From: Deltaproteobacteria bacterium
Lineage (GTDB): Bacteria; Desulfobacterota; DSM-4660; Desulfatiglandales; HGW-15
Direction: 5' to 3'
NCBI GenBank assembly: GCA_016931115.1
Contig: JAFGFM010000034.1
Span: forward strand, 1-34,415
DNA: 34,415 bases
The notes beneath the pieces were generated by a model. The model was not told where the DNA came from. It did not search any database and was given only the letters and a program-made list of their open reading frames with translations. The position numbers were made by a program, and so were the translations under genes. Positions 33,559 through 34,415 of the stretch are shown in pieces; positions within the stretch are counted from its first letter, which is position 1; each line of letters begins with the position of its first letter.

Positions 33559-34415
33559 ATGGCAAACATCGATTATGAAAAGTTAATAGCGCGTTTCCCG
33601 GATGGAGAGGTAATCCCCGCGATTATGAACCGGCAGATCCCGAGTATGACAATGATTAGTGACAATCTTATACCAGGGTCAAACAATTATATGGAAGGCG
33701 GATGGATTTATGACATGCCTGAGCCGAATCCTGGCGTATTTGAGATGAACCACCGAAAATTTGATGAACTGGTAATGCTTATAGGCAGTGACCCTGATAA
33801 CCCGGAATACCTTGGGGCCGAGATTGACTTTTATGTGGCAGGCCAACCCGTAACAATCAACAGGACAGCCGCAATGTTCATACCCAAAGGAATACCTCAT
33901 GGACCGCTGCACTATAAAAAGGTATATGGTAATAAGCCGGACATCAAGCCTCATTTTATGACCGGTATCATGATAGGGGTTGGTAACCTGATGGAGGCAT
34001 GGGGAGACAGCGGTGTTGCGGAGGCAAAGAAAGAGTTCCCTGTAAAGGCCGCTAATGACAAGAGGGATTATTCCCTTTTAGGGCCAAAAAAGTATCTCTT
34101 TGAGGTTGGGCAGGGGCTGAAAAACCGCAAAAGCATGACACTCATGAGCAGCGCCCTTGTCCCGGAGTCACACTCATATGTCAATCTTAGCTGGATAACC
34201 GGTATACCTGAAACAGACCCCAGAGAACACGCCCATGACTATGATGAACTCCTGGTGCATCTTGGAGGGAACCCTTTTCGCCCAAATGACCTCGGTGCGG
34301 AGATAGAATTTGAACTCGGAGGAAAACAGCATACAGTCAACTCAACCTCTTCAGTATGGCTGCCAAAGGGTGTAAAGATGGGGCCAATGAAATGGAAAAA
34401 TTTCAGGCACCCCCA
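33559..34415 (+). CDS. tandem cupin-like protein, 3' end cut by window
   Basis: The frame starts with ATG 5 nt after AAGGAGG and stays open for 285 codons to the window edge. Two repeats offset by about 160 residues are visible: residues 64-124 (NHRKFDELVMLIG, LGAEIDFYVAGQ, FIPKGIPHGP) and 224-284 (HAHDYDELLVHLG, LGAEIEFELGGK, WLPKGVKMGP). Each resembles a cupin barrel. The HxH part of the metal motif is kept only in the second repeat, while the later His of PxGxxH (His114) is kept only in the first (Met274 in the second). It has no signal peptide. Function unknown. It follows the YiiX-like gene after 77 nt and may be a separate unit. Confidence 0.65.
   Translation, partial: MANIDYEKLIARFPDGEVIPAIMNRQIPSMTMISDNLIPGSNNYMEGGWIYDMPEPNPGVFEMNHRKFDELVMLIGSDPDNPEYLGAEIDFYVAGQPVTINRTAAMFIPKGIPHGPLHYKKVYGNKPDIKPHFMTGIMIGVGNLMEAWGDSGVAEAKKEFPVKAANDKRDYSLLGPKKYLFEVGQGLKNRKSMTLMSSALVPESHSYVNLSWITGIPETDPREHAHDYDELLVHLGGNPFRPNDLGAEIEFELGGKQHTVNSTSSVWLPKGVKMGPMKWKNFRHP

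Overview
The window looks like chromosomal DNA from a Gram-negative, probably anaerobic bacterium of the Desulfobacterota (former Deltaproteobacteria). This rests on gene content and order read from the sequence, not on a database search. The rpmF-plsX-fabG-acpP-fabF-rpiB-glyA-dCMP deaminase-nrdR-ribD/E/BA/H-nusB order is typical of that group. LptE shows an outer membrane with LPS. FlgM sits next to a DVU0524-type small protein, and ferredoxin-linked oxidoreductases, a CoA-disulfide-reductase-type enzyme and an old-yellow-enzyme homologue fit an anaerobe. I see no tRNA, rRNA, CRISPR array, transposase or phage gene.

Layout. (1) 1-2400: an edge fragment, two strong inverted repeats, then a rightward pair made of an aldo/keto reductase carrying ferredoxin clusters and a flavodoxin-like protein with a Tat signal, followed by REP-like palindromes. 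(2) 2399-4338: murJ leftward and rpsT (TTG start) rightward, divergent. (3) 4339-19913: a leftward run of 19 genes with no gap above 72 nt: yceD, rpmF, plsX, fabG, acpP, fabF, rpiB, glyA, dCMP deaminase, nrdR, ribD, ribE, ribBA, ribH, nusB, an orphan M17-peptidase N-terminal domain protein, leuS, lptE, holA. A near-consensus sigma-70 promoter lies in front of yceD. (4) 20083-22312: flgM and its small partner, with a clear terminator and a possible sigma-28 promoter, then an NtrC-family response regulator whose GAFTGA loop reads GAFTNA. (5) 22718-25385: a rightward pair, an EI24/CysZ-like membrane protein and an FMN/4Fe-4S/FAD enoate-reductase-type enzyme. (6) 25397-27996: a leftward polyamine cluster, speD, speE, a divergent second SpeD-like gene and a TIGR01777-family epimerase; speD is preceded by a 24-codon leader ORF that owns the only well-placed ribosome binding site. 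(7) 28274-34415: rightward, a CoA-disulfide reductase-like enzyme with a rhodanese domain, an intergenic repeat cluster, phosphoglucomutase translationally coupled to a large exported permuted-papain (YiiX-like) protein, and a tandem cupin protein cut by the window end.

How the genes work together. The long operon joins membrane lipid synthesis (plsX, fab genes, acpP), one-carbon and nucleotide supply (glyA, dCMP deaminase, nrdR), complete riboflavin synthesis from GTP and ribulose 5-phosphate except for the unassigned phosphatase step, and parts of translation, replication and outer-membrane assembly. It reads as a growth-rate operon. The most unusual part is the polyamine cluster: a normal pyruvoyl AdoMet decarboxylase, spermidine synthase and a second decarboxylase-like protein without the canonical self-cleavage motif, behind an unusual leader.
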